NCBI GenBank assembly: GCA_027064525.1
Contig: JAMOPJ010000046.1
Span: forward strand, 1-64,000
DNA: 64,000 bases
Direction of reading: 5' to 3'
Origin: Archaeoglobaceae archaeon
GTDB taxonomy: Archaea > Halobacteriota > Archaeoglobi > Archaeoglobales > Archaeoglobaceae
Shown: piece by piece, positions 33,920 through 43,211 of the stretch
Layout: the number at the start of each line of letters is the position of its first letter
Numbering within the stretch: position 1 is the stretch's first letter
Notes under the pieces: model-generated
What the model saw: the letters and a program-made list of their open reading frames with translations, nothing else
Told to the model about the DNA's origin: nothing
Databases searched by the model: none
Program-made: the position numbers and the translations under genes

Positions 33920-34615
33920 ATGGATTCAGTGATCAAGGCGTTGGCCGATAAAATTTCTGGAGACATAGTTTTTTCGGATACTCCCGGAAAAACGATCAAG
34001 AAGTGGAGGCAAATATTCGAGATATCTCAGAAGGAGTTAGCTCAAAGATTGGGCGTTTCTCCTTCAGTTATAAGTGATTACGAGAGCGATAGAAGGAAAT
34101 CTCCGGGAGTGAATTTCATCAGAAGGATAATCGAGGCGATGCTCGAAATAGACAAGGAGAGAGGATACAAGACCGTTTCGAAGTATAGAGATATCTTGAG
34201 TGGGTTCAAGCTTGACGTCATAATCGACATGAGAGAATTTGACGAGCTCATCGGTGTAAACGAGCTTGCAAAGACTATAGATGGGGAGATGCTCACAGAC
34301 TTCGACAAATTCGTCAGCGGTTATACGATCGTCGATAGTATTAAAGCTATACTCTCGCTAAACGCTTACGACTTTTACAGGCTCTACGGATTCACAACTG
34401 AGAGGGCACTGATATTCACGAAAGTTTCGACAGGAAGATCGCCGATGGTTGCTGTCAGAGTGGCAAATCTAAAGCCGGCCGTTGTTGTTCTGCATGGAAT
34501 CGATGCCAAAGATGTCGATGAAATAGCAATAAAGCTTGCGGAAATAGAGAGGATTCCACTCATAGCTACTCAGATGCCACTTGAAGATATGATCAAGGCT
34601 TTGAGGGGTATCTGA
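33920..34615 (+). CDS. XRE-type archaeal regulator upstream of HMG-CoA synthase
   Basis: This 231-aa protein has an N-terminal helix, then a Cro/C1 HTH (IKKWRQIFEISQKELAQRLGVSPSVISDYESDRRKSPGVNFIRRI) at residues ~24-75. A C-terminal domain (GYTIVDSIKAILSLNAYDFYRLYGFTTERALIFTKVSTGRSPMVAVRVANLKPAVVVLHG) probably senses a ligand. It matches a conserved archaeal regulator often found next to mevalonate-entry genes. It ends 9 bases before the HMG-CoA synthase start, so it heads a four-gene operon and may control isoprenoid supply. A TATA-like AAATTTATAAATT lies ~25 bases before the ATG. Confidence 0.87.
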   Translation: MDSVIKALADKISGDIVFSDTPGKTIKKWRQIFEISQKELAQRLGVSPSVISDYESDRRKSPGVNFIRRIIEAMLEIDKERGYKTVSKYRDILSGFKLDVIIDMREFDELIGVNELAKTIDGEMLTDFDKFVSGYTIVDSIKAILSLNAYDFYRLYGFTTERALIFTKVSTGRSPMVAVRVANLKPAVVVLHGIDAKDVDEIAIKLAEIERIPLIATQMPLEDMIKALRGI

Positions 34616-34624
34616 GGTGGTAGT

Positions 34625-35662
34625 ATGGTTGGTATCGTTTCTTACGGAACATACATACCTAAGTATAGGATAAGAGTCGAGGAAATAGCGAGGATCTGGG
34701 GAGAAAACGCAGAAACGATAAAGAACGGCTTAGGTGTTTTGCAGAAGTCCGTTCCAGATATAGATGAGGACACGGCGACGATTGCCGTTGAAGCTGCAAG
34801 GGAAGCTTTAAGTAGAGCTAAGATCGATCCCAAAGAAATCGGAGCGGTTTACGTCGGAAGCGAGTCTCATCCTTACGCTGTGAAACCCACAGCAACGATA
34901 GTTGGAGAGGCTTTGGGGATTGGGAACGAATACTTCGCTGCAGATTTGGAATTCGCGTGCAAAGCCGGAACAGCAGGTATGCAGATGTGCGTCGGATTGG
35001 TTGAGGCCGGGATGATCAAATTCGGTTTGGCCATAGGTGCAGATACGAGCCAGAGCAGGCCAGGAGATGCGTTGGAATACACAGCTGCAGCCGGCGGAGC
35101 GGCGTTACTGATAGGGAAAGATGGAGTCATAGCCGAGATAGAAGGAACATACTCCTTTACATCCGACACTCCAGATTTCTGGAGGAGGGAAGGACAGCCC
35201 TATCCGAGCCATGGAGGTAGATTCACCGGAGTTCCGGCATACTTCAGGCACATAACCTCGGCAGCAAAAGGTTTGATGGAGAAGCTCAGTCTAAAACCCT
35301 CAGATTTTAGATTTGCCGTTTTTCATCAGCCGAACGGAAAGTTTCCAGTAAGAGTTGCCAAGATGCTCGGTTTTGGCATGGATCAGATAAAGCAGGGTTT
35401 AGTCGTTTCACACATCGGGAACACATATTCTGGCTCATCTCTATTGGGCTTGTGTGCCGTGCTTGATGAGGCAAAGCCGGGAGACAGGATTCTATTGGTT
35501 TCGTTCGGGTCCGGAGCGGGAAGCGATGCCTTTTCGCTTGTGGTTACGGATGAGATCGAGAGCTTCGATAGAACTCCTAAGGTCTGGGATAAGGTTATGA
35601 AAGGAGAGTTCATCGATTACGGGCTTTACGTGAAGCTTAGGAGAAAGATAAAGTTCGGGTGA
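34625..35662 (+). CDS. Archaeal 3-hydroxy-3-methylglutaryl-CoA synthase
   Basis: It condenses acetyl-CoA with acetoacetyl-CoA in the mevalonate pathway. The 345-aa protein shows [16 protein letters not shown], the general-base region [16 protein letters not shown], the nucleophile [16 protein letters not shown] (catalytic Cys), [12 protein letters not shown] with the catalytic His, and a C-terminal [16 protein letters not shown]. Both neighbours, thiolase and a DUF35 protein, form a known archaeal complex that channels acetoacetyl-CoA (shown for Methanothermococcus). The GGTGGTAGT sequence before the ATG is a ribosome binding site. Confidence 0.96.
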   Translation: MVGIVSYGTYIPKYRIRVEEIARIWGENAETIKNGLGVLQKSVPDIDEDTATIAVEAAREALSRAKIDPKEIGAVYVGSESHPYAVKPTATIVGEALGIGNEYFAADLEFACKAGTAGMQMCVGLVEAGMIKFGLAIGADTSQSRPGDALEYTAAAGGAALLIGKDGVIAEIEGTYSFTSDTPDFWRREGQPYPSHGGRFTGVPAYFRHITSAAKGLMEKLSLKPSDFRFAVFHQPNGKFPVRVAKMLGFGMDQIKQGLVVSHIGNTYSGSSLLGLCAVLDEAKPGDRILLVSFGSGAGSDAFSLVVTDEIESFDRTPKVWDKVMKGEFIDYGLYVKLRRKIKFG

Positions 35663-35666
35663 TAGC

Positions 35667-36827
35667 ATGAGAAGGGTTGCGGTTATCGGAGTAGGTTGTT
35701 CTAAATTCGGAGAGCTCTGGGACATGAGCTTCAGAGATATAGTTTTGTCCGCTGGAATCGAGGCTTTAGAGGATGCTGGCCTTGAAGGCAAGGAGATTGA
35801 TGCCATTTACGTTGGAAACATGAGTGGTGGTAGGTATCTTGCCCAAGAGCACATATCCGCTTTGATAGCGGATTACGCTGGCTTGGCCGAGCTTCACATA
35901 CCTTCAACGAGGGTAGAAGCTGGAGATGCGAGCGGTGGCTTGGCCTTGAGACAGGCATACATGGCCGTGGCTTCAGGCATGCACGAGATAGTCATCGCAG
36001 CGGGAGCTGAGAAGGTGACGGATGTCGGAGCTGAGATGGCAATGGACATACCGTCTTCAGCGGCAGATAGGGAGTGGGAGGTTTTCTGCGGGGCAAATCT
36101 TCCAGCACTCTTCGCGATGATCGCAAGAATGCACATGGAAAGGTTCGGCACTACTGAGGAGGATTTGGCAAGGGTCAGCGTTAAGAACCATAGAAATGCT
36201 GTTAACAATCCTAAGGCTCAGTTTAGAAGGGAGATAACGCTCGAAGTTGCTTTGAATTCGCCTTACGTTGCTGAGCCTTTGCGATTGTTCGACTGTGCAC
36301 CGATTTCGGACGGGGCATCGGTTGTGGTACTTGCTAGTGAAGAGGTTGCGAAGAAATACACCGACACGCCCGTGTTCATTTCAGCATGTTGTCAGGCGAG
36401 CGATTACATTGCTTTGCACAGCAGGAGGGACATAACCACGATGGATGCGGTGGTTTACGCATCGAAGCAGGCTTACAAGCAAGCTGGGATAGAGCCGAAG
36501 GATATAGATGTTGCGGAAGTTCACGATTCTTTCACCATAGCGGAGATAATCGCTTACGAGGATCTCGGCTTCGCTGAGAAGGGAAAGGGGGCCGAACTCA
36601 TAAGAGGGGGCGTAACCGAGTTGGATGGTGAGATTCCAGTGAACCCCTCTGGCGGGCTTAAAGCATGTGGGCATGCGATAGGAGCGACTGGAATCAGGCA
36701 AGCTGTGGAGATAGTTTTGCAGCTTAGGGGAGATGCCGGGAAGAGGCAGGTTGATGCTGAGAAGGGATTGGCTCTGAACATCGGTGGAACGGGTGCAACG
36801 GCCGTAGTTACGATCTTTGAGAGGTGA
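35667..36827 (+). CDS. Acetyl-CoA C-acetyltransferase-like thiolase (partner of HMG-CoA synthase)
   Basis: The 386-aa thiolase-fold protein of the archaeal SCP-x type starts [19 protein letters not shown] and contains VEVHDSFT-like [21 protein letters not shown] and the C-terminal [17 protein letters not shown] with the catalytic GHxxG. At the usual nucleophile position (VEAxCASGG in bacterial and many archaeal enzymes) the sequence reads VEAGDASGG, so the cysteine is replaced by aspartate. It is placed four bases after HMG-CoA synthase and five before the DUF35 gene. The expected task is acetoacetyl-CoA formation or channelling; the missing cysteine makes the catalytic mechanism uncertain. 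Confidence 0.9.
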   Translation: MRRVAVIGVGCSKFGELWDMSFRDIVLSAGIEALEDAGLEGKEIDAIYVGNMSGGRYLAQEHISALIADYAGLAELHIPSTRVEAGDASGGLALRQAYMAVASGMHEIVIAAGAEKVTDVGAEMAMDIPSSAADREWEVFCGANLPALFAMIARMHMERFGTTEEDLARVSVKNHRNAVNNPKAQFRREITLEVALNSPYVAEPLRLFDCAPISDGASVVVLASEEVAKKYTDTPVFISACCQASDYIALHSRRDITTMDAVVYASKQAYKQAGIEPKDIDVAEVHDSFTIAEIIAYEDLGFAEKGKGAELIRGGVTELDGEIPVNPSGGLKACGHAIGATGIRQAVEIVLQLRGDAGKRQVDAEKGLALNIGGTGATAVVTIFER

Positions 36828-36831
36828 TATT

Positions 36832-37224
36832 ATGCTTCCGAGGTTTTGGAGGAAGATAAAGTATAGGTATAACCTCGTAGGCACCTACTGCGAGAACTGT
36901 GGAACATACTACTATCCTCCTCGCAATTTGTGTCCGAAGTGCAGGAGGAAGAGTAAGATCAGGGAAGTTCAGTTGAGCGGAAAGGGGAAGGTTATAAGCT
37001 ACTCTATCGTTCATGATGCTCCAGAGAGTTTTAAGATGATGAAGCCCTACGTCGTAGCTTTGATTCAACTTGATGAGGGACCGATCATAACTTCTCAATT
37101 GGTCTGCAAGCCGGAAGAGGTCAAGATCGGAATGAGAGTTAAAGCAGTGTTCAGGAAATACGGTGAGGAGGGGGAGAGCGGGATAATATACTACGGAACA
37201 AAGTTCGCTCCAGATAATGAATAA
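36832..37224 (+). CDS. DUF35 zinc-ribbon/OB-fold scaffold of thiolase-HMGCS complex
   Basis: I start at ATG 36832 (MLPRFWRKIKYRYNLVGTYC) after GAGGTGATA, which includes the thiolase stop codon. The rubredoxin-like zinc ribbon has CENCGTYYYPPRNLCPKCRRKS; the OB-fold follows (GKGKVISYSIVHDAPESFKMMKPYVVALIQLDEGPIITSQLV). In methanogens the homologous protein binds CoA and bridges thiolase and HMG-CoA synthase. Length 130 aa is typical. This is the last gene of the operon; an AT-rich stretch with a T-rich end follows. Confidence 0.92.
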   Translation: MLPRFWRKIKYRYNLVGTYCENCGTYYYPPRNLCPKCRRKSKIREVQLSGKGKVISYSIVHDAPESFKMMKPYVVALIQLDEGPIITSQLVCKPEEVKIGMRVKAVFRKYGEEGESGIIYYGTKFAPDNE

Positions 37225-37326
37225 TTAAATTTCATTTTATTCTTAAATTAAATTATATTAATTAAAATAAAAAAACATGCTGAAAAGTTTAAACAATTAA
37301 ATATCTTAAAAGCTAAAATCTAAAAT

Positions 37327-37763
37327 ATGAGAAAGATAATCAAAATTGTTTCGATCCTAATTTTTTTATGGATGATTCTTCCGACGATGCTTCCCAACGA
37401 TTATTCAAGATTATCAGAAGAGGAGATAGAGATCGCTGAAATTGCCGTAAGGTCTGTAAAAAAAGAATGGGGATTTTTGTTCTATAGGTTTTCAGTTATC
37501 AATGTAACTAAAAAAGATGATAAATGGGAGGTAGAGCTAATTGAACACGGGTTGTTTAACGTTCCAGTGATAAAAGCCAGTTGCGTCGTTTCACCAGATA
37601 TGTATTACGCCGAGTCGTGCAGGTTTGAAAAGATCGGGCCTCACGCATTCTGGTTACTCTTGTTATCTACCTCATAGCAAAACTCATAACGATACTTATA
37701 AGAATATTTCCATTTATTTTATTCATATACATATTTAAAAAATTAATATATTGGAAAAAATAA
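37327..37763 (+). pseudogene. Secreted/membrane protein with probable frameshift before C-terminal helix
   Basis: The reading frame from ATG 37327 encodes 116 residues with an N-terminal signal or anchor (KIIKIVSILIFLWMILPTML) and an extracytoplasmic region with glycosylation-like NVT and two cysteines (KASCVVSPDMYYAESC). It ends abruptly WLLLLSTS. From 37653 a different frame runs to TAA 37763 and encodes a clean membrane helix with basic tail (VIYLIAKLITILIRIFPFILFIYIFKKLIYWKK). A one-base change near 37652 would fuse the two into a ~145-residue protein with a C-terminal anchor. It could be a true frameshift, a sequencing error, or chance in AT-rich DNA. Confidence 0.5.
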
Positions 37764-37790
37764 AATTTAGGATATGAGTATCAAAGAAAA

Positions 37791-38468
37791 TCAAACCTCA
37801 AAGGTCTCTCCCGGCTTTAGAATTACAACCTTAACACCCAACTTCTCTGCCTTTTCTTTGAACTCCTCTGGATTCTGCTTTATAGGCGGGAAGGTGTTGT
37901 AGTGCATTGGGATCACTATTTCGGGCTTTATGAGCTCGATAGCCTTCAGAGCTCCCTTGATTCCCATCGTGTAGAAATCTCCTATCGGCAGAAGCGCTAT
38001 TTTTGGTTTGTATAATTCTCCTATGAGTTGCATGTCCATAAAAACATCGGTATCTCCAGCGTGATAGACGCTAACTCCGTCCATGTTCACGACGAATCCA
38101 ACCGGATCTCCAGCGCTGATTATCTCGTTTTCAACGACATCGGCAGAATGAACGGCTTTGACCATCGTAACCTCTACATCCTCGAGCTTTGCAGTCCCGC
38201 CGATGTTCATCCCGATAGTTTCAGCTCCTTTCCTGCTCAGCAAAACCGAAAGCTCGTAGATGCAGATTATCGGAGCCTTGCATTTCTTTGAAATCTCTAC
38301 GGCATCACCCAAGTGGTCTCCATGACCATGGGTTACGAGGATCAGATCAACATCCAAATCCTCGGGCTTAACCGGAGCCGTGGGATTTCCGCTTAGAAAT
38401 GGATCTATAAGAACTCTCTTTGACCCTTCTAGCAGAAATGCCGCATGTCCGAGCCACGTAATCTTCAT
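37791..38468 (-). CDS. Metal-dependent hydrolase, UPF0173 family
   Basis: The 225-aa metallo-beta-lactamase-fold protein begins MKITWLGHAAFLLEGSKRVLIDPFLSGNP, the family signature. Metal ligands are visible in LILVTHGHGDHLGDA (HxHxDH), KAVHSADVV, VYHAGDTDVFMDM and VIPMHYNTFPPI. Substrate unknown; related proteins include UlaG-like lactonases. It has its own AT-rich upstream region and faces the thioredoxin-like lipoprotein gene. Confidence 0.92.
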   Translation of the reverse strand: MKITWLGHAAFLLEGSKRVLIDPFLSGNPTAPVKPEDLDVDLILVTHGHGDHLGDAVEISKKCKAPIICIYELSVLLSRKGAETIGMNIGGTAKLEDVEVTMVKAVHSADVVENEIISAGDPVGFVVNMDGVSVYHAGDTDVFMDMQLIGELYKPKIALLPIGDFYTMGIKGALKAIELIKPEIVIPMHYNTFPPIKQNPEEFKEKAEKLGVKVVILKPGETFEV

Positions 38469-38539
38469 ATGATTATATAATAGCCGATCACATAAAAAAG
38501 TTCCGTTACTTATTTAAACGTTCAAATGGGTAAGATTTT

Positions 38540-39043
38540 ATGAGAAAGCTGATTCTGCTCTTGGTGATCTGTCTGATTTTGATCGGCTGTTCCGAAAAGA
38601 TAGCACAAAAGCCAACGCCGGCTGTAGTAAACCATGAAATTAGGGTTTACTTCTACTACAGCCCAAAGTGCCCGGCGTGCAGGATGGTTAAACCATACAT
38701 GAATCTGCTTAAGGAGAAGGTTGAAGGCGTGAAGTTCGACTTCTGCAATGTCAACGATCTGAAGAATTGCTCTAACGATAGCATCGCCGTAGCTCATAGA
38801 TATCCATTTATGTATATTCCAACGGTCATAGTCATAGCCGAAAACGTCACGAAGCTCACGGGAAGCTATGAAGTCCTAAAATTAGGTGGAATCCTCGAAT
38901 CATATGGAATAAAAACTCCGGAAATTGTTTTCGAAAACGTCAGCTACAGTGTTGACGAATGCATAAAATGCCATGAGAAGAGGAACATCCCGCCGCCATC
39001 GAACTTCACATGTGATCACTGTTGCCATAGAGCTCAGGAGTAA
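38540..39043 (+). CDS. Thioredoxin-like lipoprotein with C-terminal CxxCH motif
   Basis: The 167-aa protein has a lipoprotein signal (MRKLILLLVICLILIGC, with the lipobox cysteine at 17), so it is likely anchored outside the membrane. A thioredoxin fold follows, with strand RVYFYYSPKCPACRMVKPYMNLL (CPAC at 44-47) and a cis-Pro-like PTVIV. The C-terminal 30 residues contain CIKCH (141-145), a heme-c attachment motif, and CDHCCH (158-163), an atypical second one. The combination suggests an extracytoplasmic thiol-disulfide or electron-transfer protein, perhaps with bound heme or metal. The 3' end overlaps the convergent shikimate kinase gene by 38 bases. Confidence 0.8.
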   Translation: MRKLILLLVICLILIGCSEKIAQKPTPAVVNHEIRVYFYYSPKCPACRMVKPYMNLLKEKVEGVKFDFCNVNDLKNCSNDSIAVAHRYPFMYIPTVIVIAENVTKLTGSYEVLKLGGILESYGIKTPEIVFENVSYSVDECIKCHEKRNIPPPSNFTCDHCCHRAQE

Positions 39044-39857
39044 TTACAACATCATCGCTCGGCTCGACAACGAGCTCTGTCCATAAGATTTTACCGTATT
39101 CGCTCCAAATCTCCTCAATTTCCTTTAAAGCATCCTTACTTCCGAAAGCTACGAACGTTGGCCCGTTTCCGGACAATCCGCTGAAACATTCCAAATCTTT
39201 AACCCTATCAAGAACCTCAATCGGATATCCGATCCTTTTGCAGTAGTGCTTCGAGTTTAGCATCATCGCAGTTCTGTAATCCCCTTTCATCGCACACTCT
39301 ATTGCTTTCTCAACGAGTTCAGCATCTCTTCTAATCTCCTCAAGCGAAATCCTTCCCCTATTCCATTCCGGAATCAAGACTATCGCCTTCGCTCGTCTGA
39401 ACTCCCAACTGATAAGCTTCATGTTCCTATTGTTCGTGAGAACGATTCCACCCAAAAGCGAGGCGGAAGCATCATCGAAAGCTCCGGTGTAGCTTATTCC
39501 GAGTTCGAGCGATAACTCAGCGTTCAGTCTCAATATCTCATGAGCAAACAACCGCTTGCTTAGATGCTTGTAAATCGACAACAATAATGCGTTCATGAAC
39601 GCACTGCTACTTCCCAATCCGCTACCCTTTGGAATCTCACTTTTAACCTCCACAGTTCCTTTGATCCCAAACTTAGATAGAACGTGATCTACGATTTTGC
39701 TTTCTACCTCCCTTCCATCTTCGATCAATACACTCTGCTTTAAATCGTCTTCAACGGATAACCTAACTTCTGTAAGCATTCTTAGCCCGAACGCGCTTCC
39801 ATAGCCTAAAGCTAGGGCGTTTATGATAGTTCCAGCGGCGTAGGCTTTGGATCTCAT
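39006..39857 (-). CDS. aroK: Archaeal shikimate kinase (GHMP family)
   Basis: It phosphorylates shikimate in aromatic amino-acid synthesis. The archaeal enzyme is unrelated to bacterial AroK and belongs to the GHMP kinases. Evidence is the N-terminal SKAYAAGTIINALALGYGSAFGL, the phosphate loop EIPKGSGLGSSSAFMNALL, YTGAFDDASASLLGGIVLTNN and the C-terminal FSGLSGNGPTFVAFG. Length 283 aa is typical. It shares 38 bases with the convergent lipoprotein gene and stands divergent from cobY. Confidence 0.94.
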   Translation of the reverse strand: MRSKAYAAGTIINALALGYGSAFGLRMLTEVRLSVEDDLKQSVLIEDGREVESKIVDHVLSKFGIKGTVEVKSEIPKGSGLGSSSAFMNALLLSIYKHLSKRLFAHEILRLNAELSLELGISYTGAFDDASASLLGGIVLTNNRNMKLISWEFRRAKAIVLIPEWNRGRISLEEIRRDAELVEKAIECAMKGDYRTAMMLNSKHYCKRIGYPIEVLDRVKDLECFSGLSGNGPTFVAFGSKDALKEIEEIWSEYGKILWTELVVEPSDDVVITPELYGNSDHM

Positions 39858-39909
39858 ATTCGGCGATTCGGCTTAAGCTTATAATGCTTTACCGATAGCC
39901 ATTGTCAAA

Positions 39910-40452
39910 ATGATCGCACTTCTGATGTGCGGCGGAAGGGGAAGAAGGCTGGGAATGGGAGAGAAGCCGATGGTGAACGTTGAAGGTAGACATCTTGTAG
40001 ATTATGTTCTCGATGAGCTTTGGTTCTGCGACGTGTATGGAGCCACAACGACCTTCACGCCTAAGACCGAAAGGTATCTTAGATCTCAGGGGGTGGGATG
40101 CATCAGAACGTCGGGAATGGGATACGTTAAAGATTGCGCTGAAGCTATTCTCAAACTTGGTATCTTTGAGCCAGTTTTGGTGGTTTCAGCCGATTTGATA
40201 ATTCTACAGGAAGATCTGATTTTGAATGTCGTGGAGTTTTACTTCAGAACAGATAAGCCCGCTTTGAAGGTCATCGATAGGGGTGGAAATGCTTTGGGAA
40301 TAAACATCATAGACGGGATGTTTATCGATTCCGTTCAGGATGAATCCGATTTCGTCGTCGATGATAACAAAGTTATAAATATAAACACGCCTCAAGATTT
40401 AATGAGGGCCTCATGTCTGATCCGTTCGAAGAAAAGAGGAGAAGAATGGTAG
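39910..40452 (+). CDS. cobY: Adenosylcobinamide-phosphate guanylyltransferase (CobY)
   Basis: The archaeal non-homologous replacement of CobU: it activates adenosylcobinamide phosphate with GTP in cobalamin assembly. The nucleotidyltransferase loop is [21 protein letters not shown], with VVSADLIIL in the middle and [11 protein letters not shown]-like [15 protein letters not shown] near the end. Length 180 aa fits CobY, while the similar MobA proteins have different central motifs. The gene overlaps the start of pcm by 40 bases. Confidence 0.9.
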   Translation: MIALLMCGGRGRRLGMGEKPMVNVEGRHLVDYVLDELWFCDVYGATTTFTPKTERYLRSQGVGCIRTSGMGYVKDCAEAILKLGIFEPVLVVSADLIILQEDLILNVVEFYFRTDKPALKVIDRGGNALGINIIDGMFIDSVQDESDFVVDDNKVININTPQDLMRASCLIRSKKRGEEW

Positions 40453-41078
40453 AAAGACTTAAGGATGAACTCGGTATCAGCGACAAGGTAGCTAAGGCCA
40501 TGCTCAAGGTTCCGAGGCATGTGTTCGTTCCCACAACATACGAAAGGGAAGCTTACGTCGATACCCCACTACCCATCGGCAAAGGGCAGACGATCAGCGC
40601 TCCTCACATGGTTGCGATAATGTGCGATCTACTCGATTTACAGGAGGGAGATAAGGTTTTGGAGGTCGGAGCTGGAAGCGGTTATCATGCGGCCGTCGTT
40701 GCTGAGATAGTGGGAAAGAAGGGCAAAGTCATAGCGATCGAAAGAATTCCAGAGCTTGCGGAGAGGGCAAGACGAATTCTGGAGTATTTGGGATACGACA
40801 ACGTCAAGATAATTGTAGGGGATGGAACCAAGGGCTATGAGCCGGAGGCACCTTACGACAAGATCTACGTTACCGCAGCGGCTCCAGACATTCCAGAACC
40901 CTTAATAGAGCAGTTGAAGCCCGGAGGGAAGATGGTCATCCCGATTGGTAGATACGAGCAATACCTCTACGTCGTTGAAAAGGATAGACATGGTAAGATC
41001 CACAAGAGAGTTTGGGGGCCAGTTAGATTTGTTCCTCTTATCGGTGAATATGGGTTTAAGGAGCACGAGATAATCTGA
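40413..41078 (+). CDS. pcm: Protein-L-isoaspartate O-methyltransferase (Pcm)
   Basis: It methylates isoaspartyl residues to start repair of aged proteins. The family signature is [36 protein letters not shown]. The S-adenosylmethionine loop [19 protein letters not shown] follows, then [18 protein letters not shown] and [30 protein letters not shown]. Length 221 aa is normal. The ATG lies within cobY, a 40-base overlap, so expression is linked. Its end overlaps the convergent TatD-like gene by 23 bases. Confidence 0.97.
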   Translation: MSDPFEEKRRRMVERLKDELGISDKVAKAMLKVPRHVFVPTTYEREAYVDTPLPIGKGQTISAPHMVAIMCDLLDLQEGDKVLEVGAGSGYHAAVVAEIVGKKGKVIAIERIPELAERARRILEYLGYDNVKIIVGDGTKGYEPEAPYDKIYVTAAAPDIPEPLIEQLKPGGKMVIPIGRYEQYLYVVEKDRHGKIHKRVWGPVRFVPLIGEYGFKEHEII

Positions 41079-41826
41079 GCGTTTTCATTGCGTTGCGATA
41101 TGCAAGCCTGTCTATGATTCCACTCTCCACACCCACCTTTTTTAGATACAAGACGGTTTTGGGGACGGCGAGTGGATCTGTGTCGGTTAGAGATGCGCAA
41201 TCGCTGTTGAGTAAACCGTTGGAATACTTGCCGATGTTCTCCGCAACATCCTTTGGGGTTAGCAAAGGAGGCTTAACCGATAGTCCCGGCACCGCATTTG
41301 CTTCGTTAATGATGTCTATCGTATCGTTGCTCGTGTGATCTATGACGAGCTTGCCAAAGTCGAATTTGACCTCTTTAGCTAACGACAACACCTTATCGAC
41401 GATGGACGTTCGATCGCTCATCGGGATGTGAACTATGACGGGCACATCCAACTCCTTAGCGAGTTTCAACTGCTCCCTGAGAACCTCCAATTCAAGATCG
41501 CTGGCTTTTTCCAGTCCAATTTCACCTATGCCGACAGCTTTGCCCGATGAAACGAACTCCTCAATTATTGGCAAAACCCTCTTCCATTCTGCTGGAATGC
41601 TTCTCGGATGGATTCCGACGAACAGATGAGCTTTGATACCGAGTTCATCGAATCTGGAACGATGAATCGTATCGAGTTCGGTGAAGTGATCGATCAACGT
41701 TTCCGGATACCTCGCGATCGGCACGAAACTGCAGAGAACGACATCCTCTACTCCCGCGAGGGCCATCGGTTCGAGATCTCTGGCGTGTAACATATATGCG
41801 TGCGTGTGGGAGTCGACTTTTCTCAT
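41056..41826 (-). CDS. TatD-like metal-dependent hydrolase (archaeal group)
   Basis: The 256-aa TIM-barrel protein has the opening [13 protein letters not shown] (HxH metal site), [28 protein letters not shown] with the bridging Glu, [23 protein letters not shown] and [15 protein letters not shown] with the final Asp. This matches the archaeal TatD-related group, a predicted phosphoesterase or nuclease of unknown substrate. The 3' end overlaps pcm by 23 bases. The Hps-RraA gene lies 36 bases upstream on the same strand, so they may be one transcript. Confidence 0.88.
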   Translation of the reverse strand: MRKVDSHTHAYMLHARDLEPMALAGVEDVVLCSFVPIARYPETLIDHFTELDTIHRSRFDELGIKAHLFVGIHPRSIPAEWKRVLPIIEEFVSSGKAVGIGEIGLEKASDLELEVLREQLKLAKELDVPVIVHIPMSDRTSIVDKVLSLAKEVKFDFGKLVIDHTSNDTIDIINEANAVPGLSVKPPLLTPKDVAENIGKYSNGLLNSDCASLTDTDPLAVPKTVLYLKKVGVESGIIDRLAYRNAMKTLRLSRAP

Positions 41827-41862
41827 GATTTTTTGTTAATTTTTGTTGAGATATCAACTTTT

Positions 41863-43161
41863 TCACTGAACTTTTTCCCACTTGTAGAGCTCAACGACCT
41901 CGGCTAAAGTTTTACCACCTTCAATTTCAGCCCTGATTCTATCCTCGTGCTTTTTGACCTCCAAAGCCCTCCTCGCGATTTCGTAAGCTCTCTGCTTCGG
42001 AATAACCATAACCCCGTTGTCATCTGCGATTATCCAATCGCCCGGATTGACTTCAACTCCACCACAGACAATCTTAACGTTAATCTCTCCAAACCCCTTT
42101 GGCTCTCCAGCGTTCGGAACGATCTTCTTTGCAAAAACGGGGAATCCCAATTTCATTATGTCGTCTACATCTCTAACGGCCCCATCGATTATTACTCCCT
42201 CGATCCCCTTGTTCATGCAACTCCTCGTAGCCAACTCCCCCCAAACTGCCGAGCTATCTCCGGAGCACTTAATCACTATAACATCTCCCTTTCCAGCTAC
42301 ATCTATGGCTTCTACTGTCTTCGCCCAGTCTCCGTCCATCGTGTAAACCGTAACAGCTTTACCGACAATCTTCTTTCCCTGAACTATCGGTCTTATACCC
42401 TCCATTCCCTTAGCCCTATGCATTGCATCGCTCACGTTTGGTGTCGTGACCTCCATCAGAATCCTCCTAATCTCTTCGTCGATCGAAACCTTTCTTATGC
42501 GAATTTCCTTGGATTTCGAATAGGCAGAATCTATTGCCTCCCTGATCTTTTTCGCCGAAGCTGTAACGTCCTTGGACTTTACGATGTTGCTCCCGATTAT
42601 AACTATATCAGCCCCTAAGGCAACACAAGCTGAAGCTTTTTCGGCATCTAATCCGCCAGCAACAGCTATTGGAACGTTTACCGCATTAACTACATCTTTA
42701 AGAATTTCGAGGGGATCGTAACCGAGCATCTGAACGTCTATTCCAACGTGAACGTTTATGTAATCTACACCCAGCTCTTCAAGTCGTTTTGCTCTTTCAA
42801 TGGGATTCGGATGGTTTATCAGATCGACCATGATCTTACATCCATACTTCCTTCCGGCCCTTATGGCTTCCGCTATCGTGGAATCGTTACTCAGAGCGAG
42901 GATTATGACGATATCAGCACCACTCTTTGCGCACATCTCAACTTCCAAAGCTCCGGTATCTATCGTCTTCATGTCCGCCACTATCGTTCTATCTCTAAAC
43001 TCCTTCTTTATCGCCCTAATTGCATTCATACCCTCGCTCTTGATTAGAGGAGTTCCAACCTCGATCCAGTCGGCTCCACCATCCAAAGCCAATTTAGCAA
43101 TTTCAATCGCCCTTTTAAGCTCGATCAAATCTAAAGCGACCTGAAGGATAGGTTTATTCAT
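41863..43161 (-). CDS. 3-hexulose-6-phosphate synthase fused to RraA-like domain
   Basis: Residues 1-~215 form the Hps TIM barrel: ILQVALDLIELKRAIEIAK, GADWIEVGTPLIKSEG, IVADMKTIDTGALEVEMC (catalytic DMKT), DYINVHVGIDVQ and VAVAGG-like PIAVAGGLDAEKA with VIIGSNIVKS. In archaea without a pentose phosphate pathway, Hps runs backward to make ribulose-5-phosphate and formaldehyde. Residues ~225-432 form an RraA/demethylmenaquinone-methyltransferase-like aldolase domain (TTPNVSDAMHRAKGMEGIRPI, GELATRSCMNKGIEGVIIDGAVRDVDDI). The fusion is common in archaea; the RraA part's reaction is not established. Confidence 0.95.
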   Translation of the reverse strand: MNKPILQVALDLIELKRAIEIAKLALDGGADWIEVGTPLIKSEGMNAIRAIKKEFRDRTIVADMKTIDTGALEVEMCAKSGADIVIILALSNDSTIAEAIRAGRKYGCKIMVDLINHPNPIERAKRLEELGVDYINVHVGIDVQMLGYDPLEILKDVVNAVNVPIAVAGGLDAEKASACVALGADIVIIGSNIVKSKDVTASAKKIREAIDSAYSKSKEIRIRKVSIDEEIRRILMEVTTPNVSDAMHRAKGMEGIRPIVQGKKIVGKAVTVYTMDGDWAKTVEAIDVAGKGDVIVIKCSGDSSAVWGELATRSCMNKGIEGVIIDGAVRDVDDIMKLGFPVFAKKIVPNAGEPKGFGEINVKIVCGGVEVNPGDWIIADDNGVMVIPKQRAYEIARRALEVKKHEDRIRAEIEGGKTLAEVVELYKWEKVQ

Positions 43162-43211
43162 GATCTAAGTTCTGCAATAAGGATATAAGAGTGTAATCGA
43201 TAGAGATCATT

